A stretch of 64,000 bases of DNA from Protea cynaroides (lineage: Eukaryota > Streptophyta > Magnoliopsida > Proteales > Proteaceae), in NCBI GenBank assembly GCA_028583415.1, contig CM053267.1:29622902-29686901 (forward strand), written 5' to 3'. Shown here in pieces: positions 19,771 through 31,522 of the stretch. The notes beneath the pieces are model-generated. The model was not told the DNA's origin, did not search any database, and saw only the letters and a list, made by a program, of their open reading frames with translations. The translations under genes and the position numbers were made by a program. Position 1 is the first letter of the stretch. Each line of letters begins with the position of its first letter.

Positions 19771-22700
19771 ACTTATAAATTTCGTCCTTGAAATTATACG
19801 TACCTCCTGAATCAAATAGTGAGGGTATTGCGTTCGCATAGCATTTTCTTCTTCTCATGTAATTTCTTCCATGTCTCTACTTTTTCAAGTGACCTTAACA
19901 TAATAGATATCTCGATTGTGTAGTCGTTGAACCTTTCGGCTGGTGATTTCAGTTGGTGTTACTTCGAATGTCAAATCATCAGTCAAATCCGGTAAATCTA
20001 CTGTCAAAACGTGCGTTGGATCCTTGACATACTTCTTCAATAGGGAAATATGAAATACGTCATGCACACTTGACATAGATGGTGGTAGTGCTAACTGATA
20101 AGCCACTTTCCTAAGCTTAGCTAAAATCTCATACGGCCCGACATATCTTGGACTTAGTTTCCCTTTCTGTCCGAACCTTTTCAATCCTCGCATAGGCGAT
20201 ACCTTCAAAAATACTTTATCACCTACAGCGAACTCCAGATCTCTGCGTCGAGTATCTGCATATTGCTTCTGACGGTTCTGAGTTGTTCATACTCTTTCCT
20301 CGATAATGTCAACCACTCGACAAGTCTCTTCAACAAATTCCGGTCCAACAATACTACGTTCTCCAACTTCATTCCAAAATAAAGGAGTTCGACACTTTCT
20401 GTCATACAGTACTTCATAGGGTGACATCTGTATAGTAGCCTGATAGCTATTGTTATATGCGAACTCGATCAATGGTAATCTTTCATCCCATGATCCCTTG
20501 AAGTCAATTACACATGTTCGTAGCATATCTTCTAAAATCTGGATTGTACGCTCTGACTGTCTATCTGTCTGTGGGTGGAATGCAGTACTGAACTTCAATG
20601 TTATACCCATAGCCTTTTGCAATCCCTCCCAAAACTTAGAATTAAATTGTGGATCTCTATCGGACACAATGCCCTCTGGTACACCGTGTAATCGAACAAT
20701 ATTATCCACATACAGCTTTGCTAACCTTTCTAGTGTATACTGAGGTCGTATCGATATGAAGCGAGCTGTTTTAGTCAGACGGTCTATAATCACCCAAACT
20801 GCATCAACTACTCGAGGAGTCAGTGGTAACCCCGTGACGAAGTCCATAGTGATGCAGTCCCATTTCCTTGCTAGTTCCGGTAACGGCTATAATAGTCATG
20901 CGGGTCTTTGTCGTTTAGCCTTTACTTTCTGACAATTTAGGCATTGAGACACGAACTTAGCTAGATCTGCTTTCATTCCTCTCCACCAATATAGTTTCTT
21001 TAGATCATGATATATTTTTGTACTTCCAGGATGTATCGAATAGATGGTGGTATGGGCTTCTTTCATCAGTCGGTGTCTAATGTCCACACTTTCTATTTCG
21101 GGTACACATATTCTTCCTTTGTACTTCAGTACCTTTTCTTCATCCAAGGTGAACTCAGGGTTAGTCCTACCTTTCTCGATATCTTCTTGTACTGTTCTCA
21201 GATAAGGATCTGATTTGATCGCTGTCTTCACTTCATCCACTATATCCGGTATAATTTTTAATGCTGCGAACATATTTGAAAACCGATGAATAAACCCTTG
21301 GTTGGCTGATCCATCCATTGTATCTATCACATATTGCTCATTGTCATGATTGAATACCATTCCGGTAGTACATATAGCTGCAGTTGTACTAACTTCCCCT
21401 TGAGATTTTATCATCGCCTTTCTGCTCAACGCATCCGCTACTACATTAGCTTTCCCCGGATGATACTGGATATCACAATCATAGTCTTTCAATAGTTCCA
21501 GCCATCTTCTTTGCCTCATATTCAACTCCTTCTGATTAAATAAATAAGTAAGACTCTTATGGTCCGACTTAATCTGGAATTTCTCTCCGTACAGGTAATG
21601 TCTCCATATCTTGACAACATGTACTACTGCTGCTAACTCCAAATCATGCGTGGGATAATTTTTTCTCATGTGTCTTAAACTGTCTTGAGGCATAAGCAAT
21701 TACTTGTTCTCCTTGCATAAGCACACATCCTAATTCCAGTCCTGACGCATCAATGTATATGGTAAATGGCTGTCCGGGAACGGGAATAGTCAAAATCGAA
21801 GCGGATATCAATCTGGTCTTCAATGTTTAGAAGCTCTTCTCACATTTATCCGTCCACACAAACTTTTCACCTTTCTTAGTCAAACTGGTGAGAGGTACAG
21901 CAATCCGGGAATAGTCTTCCACAAATCTCCGATAATAACCAGCAAGACCCAGAAAACTTTTAATTTCTGCAACGCTCTTTGGTGCTTCCCACTTTACAAT
22001 AGCCTCGATCTTGCTGGGGTCCACTTTGATTCCTTTAGCGGATACTACATGGCCTAGGAGGGCGACTTCACTTAGCCAAAACTCACACTTGGTAAATTTG
22101 GCATATAACTTCTCTTTCCTCAAATGTTGTAGGGCGGCGTTTAGGTTCTTGATATGGGTTTCTTTGTCCTTGGAATATACCAATATATCATCAATAAATA
22201 CAATAACCGACGTATCCAACATATTGTGGATGACCCGGTTCATAAGTTCCATGAAAGTTGCTGGTGCGTTTGTTAATCCAAAAGACATGACCAAGAATTC
22301 ATAATGTCCATATCTGGTCCTGAAAGCTGTCTTAGGAATATCACCCTCTTTAATCTTCAACTGATGATAGCCTGACTGAAGATCGATCTTAGAAAATACT
22401 TTTGCTCCTTGCAACTGATCGACCAAGTCATCGATCCGAGGTAGTGGATATCGATTCTTGATTGTCAGTTTATTCAACTCCCGATAGTCAATACATAATC
22501 GAACGCTACCGTCCTTCTTTTTTACGAATAATACCGGTGCTCCCCATGGTGATATACTGGGTCGAATATAACCCTTGTCCAGTAGTTCATGTAGTTGCAC
22601 TTTCAATTCCTTCAGTTCTGTAGGAGCCATTCTATAAGGTGCTTTTGATACTGGTGCGGCTCTAGGTATAAGATCTATCACAAACTCTGTGGCTCGATCG

Positions 22701-23244
22701 GGTGGTAATCCTGGTAGTTCCTCCGAAAATACATCGGGATAGTCCCGCACGACATCAATATCTTCCATTCGTGGTGCTTCCTTGGTTAGGTCGACCACTG
22801 ATACTAGATACCCGACTGCCCCCTTCTCAAGGCACTTCTTAGCCTTTAGTGCTGAGAGTATGAGCTTGCGTTTACGGGGCAGTTTGGTTCCCGCAAAACT
22901 AAATTCTGCTCCTTCTTTGTCTTTAAATGTTAACTTTTTTTCGGCGCATAATAGGTTCGCAGAATGCCAAGCTAACCAGTCCATTCCCAAGATGACGTCA
23001 AAGTCTGCCATCTCCAGTTGGATCAAGACTGCATCTAAGGTTTTCTCGCCAATGAGAACTGGACATGGTCCATAACCTTTCTCTAATTCCATTTCTAACC
23101 CCATCGGTGAACGTACAAGTAGTTTGTAGTCCAATGTTTTGATGGGTAATTTCAGCTTCTTTCCGAATGACACAGATATAAAGGAATGAGTAGCTCCTGA
23201 ATCAAAGAGTACTCTGGCGGGTACGCCATTTATAGGTACGATAC
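19769..23244 (-). pseudogene. pol: pol of element B: protease, RT, RNase H, integrase, degenerate chromodomain
   Basis: After the intron-like block the frame opens with I-V-P-I-N-G and the protease motif LFDSGATHSF. RT has the FIDDILVYSKD box near 22180-22205. A CAA-to-TAA change at 21829-21827 stops the frame between RT and RNase H. RNase H (YTDAS region, altered to Y-I-D-A-S, then DHKSLTYLF and DALSRK) and integrase (HHCC zinc domain; core with MDFVTGLP, SDRDPQF and the catalytic Glu region after FHPQTDRQSE) follow in later frames. The C-terminus resembles a Tekay chromodomain (EEITWEEENAMRKQYPHLF in copy C), here cut by a TGA. B keeps the GRQSE-type codon where A and C have TAG. Confidence 0.9.
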
Positions 23245-23314
23245 CTGTGATTTATTTTACTTAGTCTACATGCTCATACAATGTAATTACAACTTAAAAA
23301 GGTTTCATTCATAC
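23245..23314 (-). other. 70-nt intron-like block between gag and protease (element B)
   Basis: On the minus strand it starts GTATGAATGAAACC and ends AATCACAG. Splicing gives V-T-G joined to I-V-P-I-N-G in frame; retention ends Gag 13 codons later. The length is identical to copy A although many interior bases differ, while the borders are unchanged. Confidence 0.62.
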
Positions 23315-24578
23315 CTGTGACCACATCGGGTGATGCGGCAGCATCCTCGGTTGTAACAGCATATACTCGTCCTTGATGTAACTGCTTCTTGGGCTTAGGA
23401 CACTCCCTTGCTATATATCCTGCTTGGTTGCAGTTATAACATTTTGGATCTTCAAAATTTGGCTTTGGCTGATGTTGAGCTACTGGAGTAGTCTTGGGTG
23501 CAGTAGTAAAGCCTTGAGCACAGAAGGGTTTAAATGTCTTGTTGTTTCCTCCGTTAAAAGCATTTCCGGCTGGCCTTTTTATACCTCTATTCTGTGTAAA
23601 GTAACTCTCCTTCTGGCTCGATTCTATAACTCGAGCAATTTGAACAGCTTCGTTATATACCTTCTTTTCCAAGCCTAGAACATGCTCTCTGATGCTTCCT
23701 CTAAGCCCCGTGACAAACCTACGGGTCTTAGTGTCTTCTTCTTGCATACTAAGTGGTGCAAAGAAAAACAGCTCCTCATAACGCTGTTGATATGCATCCA
23801 CAGACATCTGGCCCTGATATAAACTCAGGAACTCCTTCTCCATAGCATCTCTGAAGCTTCGGGGAAAATACTTCTCAAAGAACACTTCTTTATAAATAGC
23901 CCAAGTCAATAGGGCATGCTTGGTCAGTAGATATGCCCTGGTAGATTTCCACCAATGATGTGCATCGCCTTTCAGCATGAAGGTGGCACATAACACCTTT
24001 TCTTCTTCTGTGATAGTCATCATGAGAAATTTTCTCTCCATCTCGTCGATCCAGTGTGCTGGCCATAACGGATCAGACGATTTACAATTAAATTCCTTGG
24101 GCTTCATCTTCAAAAATCTCTCAACCAGTCGAGAGTGATCCATCTGATTGTGGGGGTATGCCCCAAACATAGGTTGTGGATACTGATAATTAACCTGAGC
24201 TGCTTACGAACCTGGTACTAGAATTTGTGCAGCTGGTGGTTGAGGTGTTTGAGGTGCTGGGTGGTTATCCACCGGTGCTGCACTGGCTTGTCCGGTCTGC
24301 ATGGGTGTAGCATGTGCGGCCTGGAACATAATCCCCATTGCAACTTGCATTTGAGCCTGTGCGTATTGCATTTGTTGCAGCTGCTATGCTAGATTCATTA
24401 CCACGGTTGCTAACTCCGAGGGTAGAGGTGGTAAGTTGGTAGAATTTGCCTGGTCTGGATTTCCTGGGGGTACATCCTGCGGATTTCCCTGGGCGTATAT
24501 ATTTTCTTGGCTAGTTTCCTCCACAGGTGGTGGTGGAACTGTATTTCGGCTTTGCCTGGTCACTCTACGCCCAGACAT
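23315..24578 (-). pseudogene. gag: gag of element B with zinc knuckle, two nonsense mutations
   Basis: Starts MSGRRVTRQSRNT at 24578, 25 nt after a TTTTCAG acceptor-like site. TAG replaces CAA at about 24384 and a TAA lies near 24206. The Retrotrans_gag core (HHWW, FFEKYFPRSFRD) spans about 23640-24150. The zinc knuckle CYNCNQAGYIAREC (about 23395-23440) keeps the three cysteines but has Tyr for the His. The Pro/Gln-rich N-terminus differs clearly from that of A and C. Confidence 0.88.
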
Positions 24579-25079
24579 ATTTTCTCCTGAGATTGGTGGT
24601 GCCTGAAAATCATTAAAATAGGTGAGACAATCATTTATACTACATGTAGGCATGTTAACCGATGTAAAATTTCAAAATTTTCAGCTCATTCTATGAAAAA
24701 TACTATCTTTTCTATGCAGGGTCGATGGTGGGGGTCGATGATATGTCCGACCCTCAGTATCCGACCCTGGGAATGACCTGTTCTTCCCGAGAGCTGAGGG
24801 TCGATGGGTATCCGACCCTCAGTATCCGACCCTGGTTTTCTGTCAGATTCCCGAGAGCTGAGGGTCGATGTGAGGGTCAACGGGTATCCGACCCTGGTTT
24901 TCTATCAGATTCCCGAGAGCTGAGGGTCGATGGGAGGGTCGATCCGAGGGTCGATGATCCTGGTCAAATTGTCCGACCCTCAAACCAAAAATTAGACCTT
25001 TAAGATTCGATTCTGGGTTCATTCTCTATTATTTCCCTCCCGTTTCAACTCGTCTCTCACCTCTGAGTTGCTACAATGC
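24579..25079. promoter_or_regulatory. Bidirectional spacer between gag and antisense gene (element B)
   Basis: It separates the divergent starts of gag (-) and the antisense gene (+). It holds a dense GGGTCGATG / CCGACCCTC array (24716-24985) and the gag-side acceptor TTTTCAG (24610-24603). In A and C the equivalent spacer has the same make-up. Whether it initiates transcription is inferred from position only. Confidence 0.5.
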
Positions 25080-25137
25080 CACTACGCTATTTTGTTGAGT
25101 TTGGATCCGTGTTTCGTCGTCCAAGTCATCTCTACAG

Positions 25138-25579
25138 GTATGCTTTCTCATTTTTACCTGTTTTTAGGTTTCGATTTCTAGGTTTTTGTCCATTTAACTT
25201 GTATTTTTCAAATTAAACTTTTTTCAACCGTAAAAATTTGATTTTTATTGGGGGCTTTTGTTATTGGTGTCTCGAGGAACGAAAGCCCTCAAAATTTTTT
25301 TGAGTTTCATCAGTTGGTTATCGAGAAACTTGGATTTTTGCTCTTTTTGCCCTAATTTGTCGAAATTTTTGATTTCTCGCAATTTCTTCAAATTGGACTT
25401 CATTAGCTAGAATTTCCTACTGTCTGAGTATTGTAGAATATGTTGGAACCTACGTAAGTCCTCCTGCCCATGTGTATGGGTGACAAGTGAGGCTTTTGGC
25501 CAACTTACGTCGTTATAATGTCAAATTTTGGATTTTTATCCTATTAACTCATTATCTGTTTTTCTTTCCTATTTGGCAG
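25138..25579 (+). other. Leader intron of the antisense gene (element B)
   Basis: Donor CTACAG|GTATGC, acceptor TTCCTATTTGGCAG, 442 nt. The next exon starts 5 nt before the ATG. The borders are conserved in A (69-516) and C (35491-35939), while the interior has indels. Confidence 0.6.
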
Positions 25580-25584
25580 ATACC

Positions 25585-26870
25585 ATGGCTTGTACCAAGG
25601 TACCCAGAGTTTGTGATCCACTTCGCTTCCGCTCCAACGAAGCCGAGGCACAGTATTCCCACTACGCTCGTAAGAAAGTAGAGGGTGGTCGTATGGTGAA
25701 CTTGGCTGAGTTAGCCTTGTTCAACGTGGAGAGGGCCTTTGGTGATATGGGGTGGCTCCCTGTCATCACCTATGATGCTTGCACATGCCCGGATTTAGTG
25801 CGGTAGTTTTATTGTAATCGCCAGGTGGTGGGGGATTACAATGATGTGGATAGGGGTCACGAGCTACGCATCACAAGCTATGTCAAAGGGGTGAATATTT
25901 CATTCGATTATCGGCAACTGGGCGACCTACTGGGCATTCCCTATGATGGCCCCATGGTTTACTGTGCTCCTGGAGATCCCCAGTTCGTTTCCACATAGAT
26001 GAGGGTTGAGATTGATAGTCAGCTACTACGACCTAATCGCTGGCAGATTAGAGCTTGCTATATGCGTCCGGCTCCACGGGTCTTTTGCAAGATTATCCAG
26101 CATAATCTGATTCCACAGAGTGGCCATTACAAGAGGGTTTCTCAGCTGACCCAGTATCTTCTGTACAACATTTGCACTAGACAGCCCATCTTCCTTCCTT
26201 ACATCATCATGCGGACTATGATCAGTGCCACATTGCCCAGTCATAGGGATAATCTACCCTATGGACGTATGATCACTGTTTTACTTACCCGCCTGGTGGT
26301 TGATTTAGTGGATGAGAAGATTCAAGAGAAAACCTTCTCGTCGCCTCTGGAATGGGAGGCTATCTGCAAGATGGGTATATGCGGGATGCCCAAGTCAGTG
26401 ACGAGGAGAGGAATGAAATGGTGCGCCCTCACACTCACATCGAGATTGCTGACGCTGAGGCAGCTGCTGCCGCTGCTAGAGTTCATGCGGATCCTGCCGA
26501 TGACGATGACCGCATGTATATGGATGTCGATTCAATACCATCGCCTTCACCCACGCATGTGGCTGGAGCTGGTACTTCCTCTGCGGCGGGTCCTGCACCT
26601 GAGACTGGCCCTTCTCATGCGGCTGGTCCTTCACGCCCACCTTCTGATATGATGGAGATGTTGCATGAGATCAGATAGGCTGAGCGCAAATCTGATCTGA
26701 GGATGGAGGAGCTTCTAGACGCCCAGCGTCGGACTGATCAGCGGGTGGCTGATCTCACAGCTAGTCTTCAGGCAACTCAGACTCAGGTGGCCTGGTTGAC
26801 TAGAGTCTATGCCGAGAACTATGACAGAGATCGTGAGGCACCGCCTCCTCCATCACCTCCAGCTTCTTGA
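25585..26870 (+). pseudogene. Antisense gene of element B, Transposase_32-like
   Basis: This gene is transcribed opposite to gag-pol, between the PBS and gag. The frame begins MACTKVPRVCDPLRFRSNEA. Central residues (NLIPQS-HY, LLY-ICTRQP, LPYGRMIT-LL-RL-VDL) follow the pattern of the putative plant transposon protein family (PF20167), by recognition and not by search. A Pro/Ala-rich stretch, a short coiled coil (DQRVADLTASLQ) and PPPPSPPAS complete it. TAG at about 25804 and 25997, a 2-nt insertion near 26372 and TAG at 26676-26678 disable it. The C copy is better preserved. Its function is unknown; it may aid or restrain the element. Confidence 0.7.
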
Positions 26871-27135
26871 TTGTATTTATTTTCTTTGTACTACAGAGTA
26901 ACTGTCCGGGTTGTGGACTGTACTCTGCTTTAGTTTAGTTATATATATACGTTTGTTGCTCTCTCCTTGTATGTAAAATTGTTTCCCCTTTAATAGATGT
27001 ATTATTCTCTTTTTAAATTTGGTCTCAACCATCACTTGTGCTTATAGTGTGTTAATATTACTGTTTTTACTTTTATCTTATCTCAGTTCACAATTGTCTT
27101 GAATGTATGCTAGTTCAGCGGACAGGGCCTGAGAT

Positions 27136-27147
27136 GCTCTGATACCA
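27136..27147 (-). other. Primer-binding site of element B (tRNA-iMet)
   Basis: TGGTATCAGAGC on the minus strand, three bases inside the 5' LTR. It matches the usual plant initiator methionine tRNA primer site. Confidence 0.92.
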
Positions 27148-27150
27148 AGT

Positions 27151-29455
27151 TGTCACACCCCAATTCCGTACTATTCAAAATGGTGTGATGAACCGCTAAC
27201 AAACCAACGGTTCAATCAGGATCTCAAGTAGGCTGTATCCGTGTTATCTAAACTCCATACATCCACACTCATAATCAGAGTAAATATATAATAGCGGAAG
27301 TCTTATAGTAAAATGAACTGAGAATCTACTGTGATATTAATATTTAAATAGCAATTTATTTTGTATCAACTGAGACATAAATAAATATCAAATACATGTC
27401 CATAATAAATCCAAGTAAAGAAAACTAAGAAAATATCTAATCAAATACACATGAGTTGCACTCGCAAGAGGAGTCATGTGTATCCACTTCATCTTCAGCT
27501 TCCGTCGCCGCTACGTTCCCGTATGCTGGAGCATTTACATAATCTTCAACGGTATAACCTGCATCATGAACTAAAAATATTCGACGTCGAGGGATGAGCA
27601 CACATCATGGCTCAGTGAGCAAACAAAATAATGCAACAGTACATATGCATGCAATCAATTCATATCTTTGGTCTGGTTTATAGTTTGCAATGCGCAATAG
27701 AAAGGTTGGGTGGTCAAAGGTTAACGTTTATTGACCCTGCCTCTATACACAGGGTGTGGAAGTCCGCCCAAAGGTTAACGTTTATTGTCGTCCCCATCCA
27801 CCCTAATCAAGAACATTATACAACAAAGATTAACGTTTATTGCTGTATAGTGTCATACCAACACGTAAGCCCCTACTGGCGAGGACTTACAAACTGGGCT
27901 TGCAACTAACCAATCCAAATGCCAAACAGTGTATCCAAGGCCTCACCCCAGTATCCCTCAGAATGTCCATAGAGATAGAGCTAAGGCCCCCCGGTAGAGT
28001 CAGAGACTACAGGGACCGAGACCACCTCCCCTGATACTCTACGACATAATAGTTCTGCTAAAGTAATGGCGATACGACGATGCTAATGCACAAGACTTGA
28101 GTTAGAGATAGAGATAAAGTGCTGAGACCCGTCAAAGGTTAACATTTATTGACGTTCTCATCACACCTCCCCTGATACCCGCTAGCAAAAAGTACACCAA
28201 CCACACACATACAATCACATGCCTATTCCTATCATCATCATCATCATCATGTTATAAACAATAAAATAAACATGCATGAACAAGTAATAGAAATATTGGA
28301 TGACATGTTGTATGCACATTACAAACATAGTCGCATAGAATCAAGTATACCATTGGACTCAAGAAAAGAGAAAACAGTTTGTTATTAACCAATTAGTTTA
28401 GAGTTCTGTTTTCTCACCTTAGCTTGCTAATAGATACCCTTTCAAGCTTTAGAATTACCTTTATAATGTTATTATATTGCTAGAAGACCTAACAAAGTCG
28501 ATAAAATTTAATTAGAATTTATTCTAATTTTTAAAACCATTATGTTAACTAAGGGTCGGAGGTAGGGTCTGAGCTATAACCGACCCCTAATGCGACCCTC
28601 CCCAATCTGGACTTCCAGAACCCTGAGGGTCGATACTCAGGATCACATAGGGTTGGATGGTCATCGACCCTCTGTGTGACCCTCGGTGGTTTTTGGTCAA
28701 TTTTCCTCCTTTTTGTCCATTCTTCGTGTTTGGGGTCCTATGGCTTACTCTTACAGTCCATTCAACACATTCCATGGTCTAGAACCATGAATCATCCATC
28801 TATATAGCTTTCATGTATTTTCCCATGGTTTTCCATGAAAACCTAACCATGGGTTGATGGTTTGGGTTTCTCCGAGATCACACTCTCATCCTTATCTAAC
28901 CTAAGGCCTGTAGAAACTCATGGACTTAGTATCCATACCTGAGAAGAATACTCCTTCTCTGCAACTCTACTCCTTTTTGCTTACTTCTCTTCCTGTTTCT
29001 CTTCTTCTTCTTTTCCTTCTCTTCTCTTTCTCTCAATTCAATTAGGGTTGTAAAAGGAGTGAAAGAGGCTTAGGGACGTCCTTTAAATAGAGTAGAAACA
29101 TCCTAAAATAAGTCCCTTTGAGATTAGGAAAGAATCCTAATCGAAATTATGGAAATTTCCTAATTTCAATTTCGGCGGCAACTGAGGGTCGATGGGAGGG
29201 TCGATGATCCCGTCGACCCTAGGTTTCCTAAAGTGTGCGACCCTCCCTGTTAAACAGAGGGTCTGACTTTCTGTCTTGGGGGGTCCGACCCTCCCTTGCT
29301 GGGTATGCGACCCTCCCCCTAATTTAAGTGTTTTTGGGTCGATTTGATACCTGAGATCACGATCTCCTTCACGCCCTTGGTCCATTTGACTCAACCATGA
29401 TGGGTAAACCTGGTTCAAGGTGATAAGACCGAGTTAGTTTGATATGGGTCTTACA
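27151..29455 (-). repeat. 5' LTR of element B
   Basis: 2305 bp. TATTTAAA promoter box (29082-29089, minus strand), then a CT/GA-rich leader and a donor-like CTCAG|GTATGG (exon end 28939). It carries the same motif sets as the 3' LTR: W-box-like dyads at 27712, 27769, 27824 and 28131, and GGTCG blocks at 28552-28690 and 29180-29345. Confidence 0.95.
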
Positions 29456-30268
29456 ACAATCATGGCAAATCTGTGGACAAATAAGCTTGAAATTTGGAAA
29501 AGCATCATAATAGAAGTATGTAAAACTAGAATCTTCCTTCTCCCTCCTCAATTGATGGTGTTGTGTTGTCAGTTTTTCCACACAGAGGTTCCCCATCTCC
29601 TAATTTTTTATTTAGCTACTGGAACTTTCAGGATCTTCCATCTGTGAGTGCTCAACCATGGGATTCAGATAAGGTTCGAGAAGAAGAAGAAGAAAGGGAG
29701 TTTGAGAAGAAGGGTCTAGGAAGAAGGAGAAGAAGAAGAAGAAAGGAAGTTTGAGAAGAATGGTCTAAGAAGGAGAAGAAGGGTTTCTGCAAGGGAATCC
29801 AAAGAAGAAGCTTCCCCGTTTCCTCTGTTCCTTCTTTAGCTTACGGCAGCAGCGGCAATGGTGACTCCTTAGCCTCACGGTAGTTGTGGGTCGAGATCCA
29901 AAGGGAGGAGAGGACTTTGCAGAATGAAATCGCTGGAAAAAGAGGGTATTTGTTCAAGTGAAATCAACTCACAAGGGGTTTATGACAAACGTCAAATCTT
30001 GCCTCTGCCATGTGTCGCCCATCAGGTCCAGTCAGCTCGGTCGCCTGTTGATACCTCAACAGGCAACGATTTGAATCCATTTCAACCATTCTTAGTTCCT
30101 GTAATATCTTAGGAGTCCAAGCTCCTATAAACTCTAAGTTGATATACTGTATATTGTCTATATTTTGTAATATTTATCAAATGAAATGCAAGCTGAATAG
30201 TTGAGCAACACGTGTTCTCTTTAGTTGGTTAAAGTTATTTCATAGTATCACAACCCTATCTGGACTAT
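29456..30268. repeat. Right flank of B and right arm of the long inverted repeat
   Basis: ACAAT at 29456-29460 is the right target duplication of B. About 29672-30085 is the reverse complement of 16262-16560 and includes the CCTGTTGATACCTCAACAGG palindrome near the outer end and a GAAGAAGAAG-rich inner end. No gene is recognised. The remainder up to 30268 is unassigned. Confidence 0.6.
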
Positions 30269-30745
30269 TAGGGGTGTCAACGGGCCGATTTGGGCTGATT
30301 TCGGTCCAGGTCAAGTCGGTCTTGAGCTTTTAAGGGACAGCCCAAAATATGCCCAATAAGAGATTCGGGTAAGGCTAGTCTACATAGTACACATGTACCT
30401 ATTACTGCCCAACCTGAGACCGGACAGCTAATGCGTCAACCTTCAATCTCTTAAGGTTAATAGGCCAAGACCAGCCTTACCCGAATCTTAGGTTGAAGCA
30501 TTATTGGACTCTATTAGATTAATGGACTCTATTAGGCCATTATTGGGCTGGTACGGTTTTGGTCTGATTGGTCCTATTTGGTTGGGGCTTATCAATTGTT
30601 TCAGTTCGGTTTCAGCTTTTCATTAGGCTCTAAAAACACAATCCAAATCCTATCCATATCCAATATGGTTCGATTTTGTTTAGATCTGGACCAATTGGGT
30701 TGTTCGGTTTTGGTTTTTGGTTTGGACCCAATTTTGACACTCCTA
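30269..30745. mobile_element. hAT-like MITE, 477 bp, with perfect 8-bp target duplication
   Basis: Termini TAGGGGTGTCAA and TTGACACTCCTA. TGGACTAT is repeated at 30261-30268 and 30746-30753. The interior phrases (GGGCTGG, TTTCGGTC) resemble the element at 15200-15861. It lies next to the copia gag fragment. Confidence 0.92.
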
Positions 30746-30789
30746 TGGACTATCATTTCTTGTTATCTGTCCTTCCATTTTTTTTCCCA

Positions 30790-31480
30790 AAATGATAACC
30801 TCATCTACGTCCTCTACCCTGACTCCTATGACTAACTCACAATTTCCCTCAACCTTCAATCATTCTCTACCTCTTAAACTCGATCATACCATCTACTATG
30901 GTGATCCCACTTCTGCTACTTTAACATTATCACAATCTTGAAGGCCATGTTGACAACACACCACCTTTTCTCTCCTATTTGCTCACTACTACACCACCTC
31001 CAACAGCTACTGAAAGCTGTGCACTGACACCCACCATTTACTCAAATCCCAAATTCATCAAATGGCAGTAGCAAGACCAGCTTCTCCTTGGCAGGACTCT
31101 GTAACCCTAATTGCTCCAATTCTTGCTCAAGTTGTTTGGGTTGAGTCTTCGTCTGCTGCTTGGACATCTCGTGAGCGATCATTGCTTCCACATCAAAGGC
31201 ACATATCATGCAACTTCGCCATTAACTCCAAACCACAAAGAAGAACACCAGTTATGTTACGGATTATTTTCACACCACAAACGAAATTGCAAAAAAAAAA
31301 CTCTTTACAACCACTCAACCTATTTCTGATGACGATCTTGTTATTCATATCTTATCTAGTCTTGGTTCTGACTTTGAATCCTTCATCACCTCTTTCAACA
31401 TTCATATTGAGTCTCTATCCTTAGATGACCTATATGCTTCCATGTGTTTTGTACGTACATTAAAGATGGGGTTAGTAGTG
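30790..31480 (+). pseudogene. gag: Ty1/copia gag fragment
   Basis: Broken frames give the copia Gag pattern: an N-terminus leading to PLKLD, NPKFIKWQ-QDQLLLG, and at 31330-31440 ISDDDLVIHILSSLGSDFES and SLSLDDLYAS. These fit the copia-type (UBN2) Gag. Stops and shifts are frequent and no protease or integrase follows; the fragment ends before the LTR of element C. Confidence 0.75.
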
Positions 31481-31522
31481 AGATACATTGCTGTCACACC
31501 CCAAATTTAGACTAACTAGTGG

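Larger units (their letters stand above)
17450..29455 (-). mobile_element. Full-length Ty3/gypsy retrotransposon B (Tekay/Del-like) with antisense gene
   Basis: Two LTRs of about 2.31 kb (17450-19760 and 27151-29455) that read TGTAAGACC ... GTGACA on the minus strand. Target duplication ACAGT/ACAAT has one mismatch. The primer-binding site is TGGTATCAGAGC (27136-27147), complementary to initiator tRNA-Met, and the polypurine tract is at 19761-19770. On the minus strand the order is LTR, PBS, antisense gene region, gag, pro-RT-RH-IN, degenerate chromodomain, LTR. Where compared by eye, the two LTRs differ at only a few percent of bases, so insertion was fairly recent. Nonsense mutations in gag, pol and the antisense gene make it inactive. 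Confidence 0.95.

Noticed and set aside
25487..25806. Overlapping open frames at the start of the antisense gene in B
   Set aside because: The frame starting at 25487 runs through the leader intron and is a shadow; the frame from 25585 matches the other copies.
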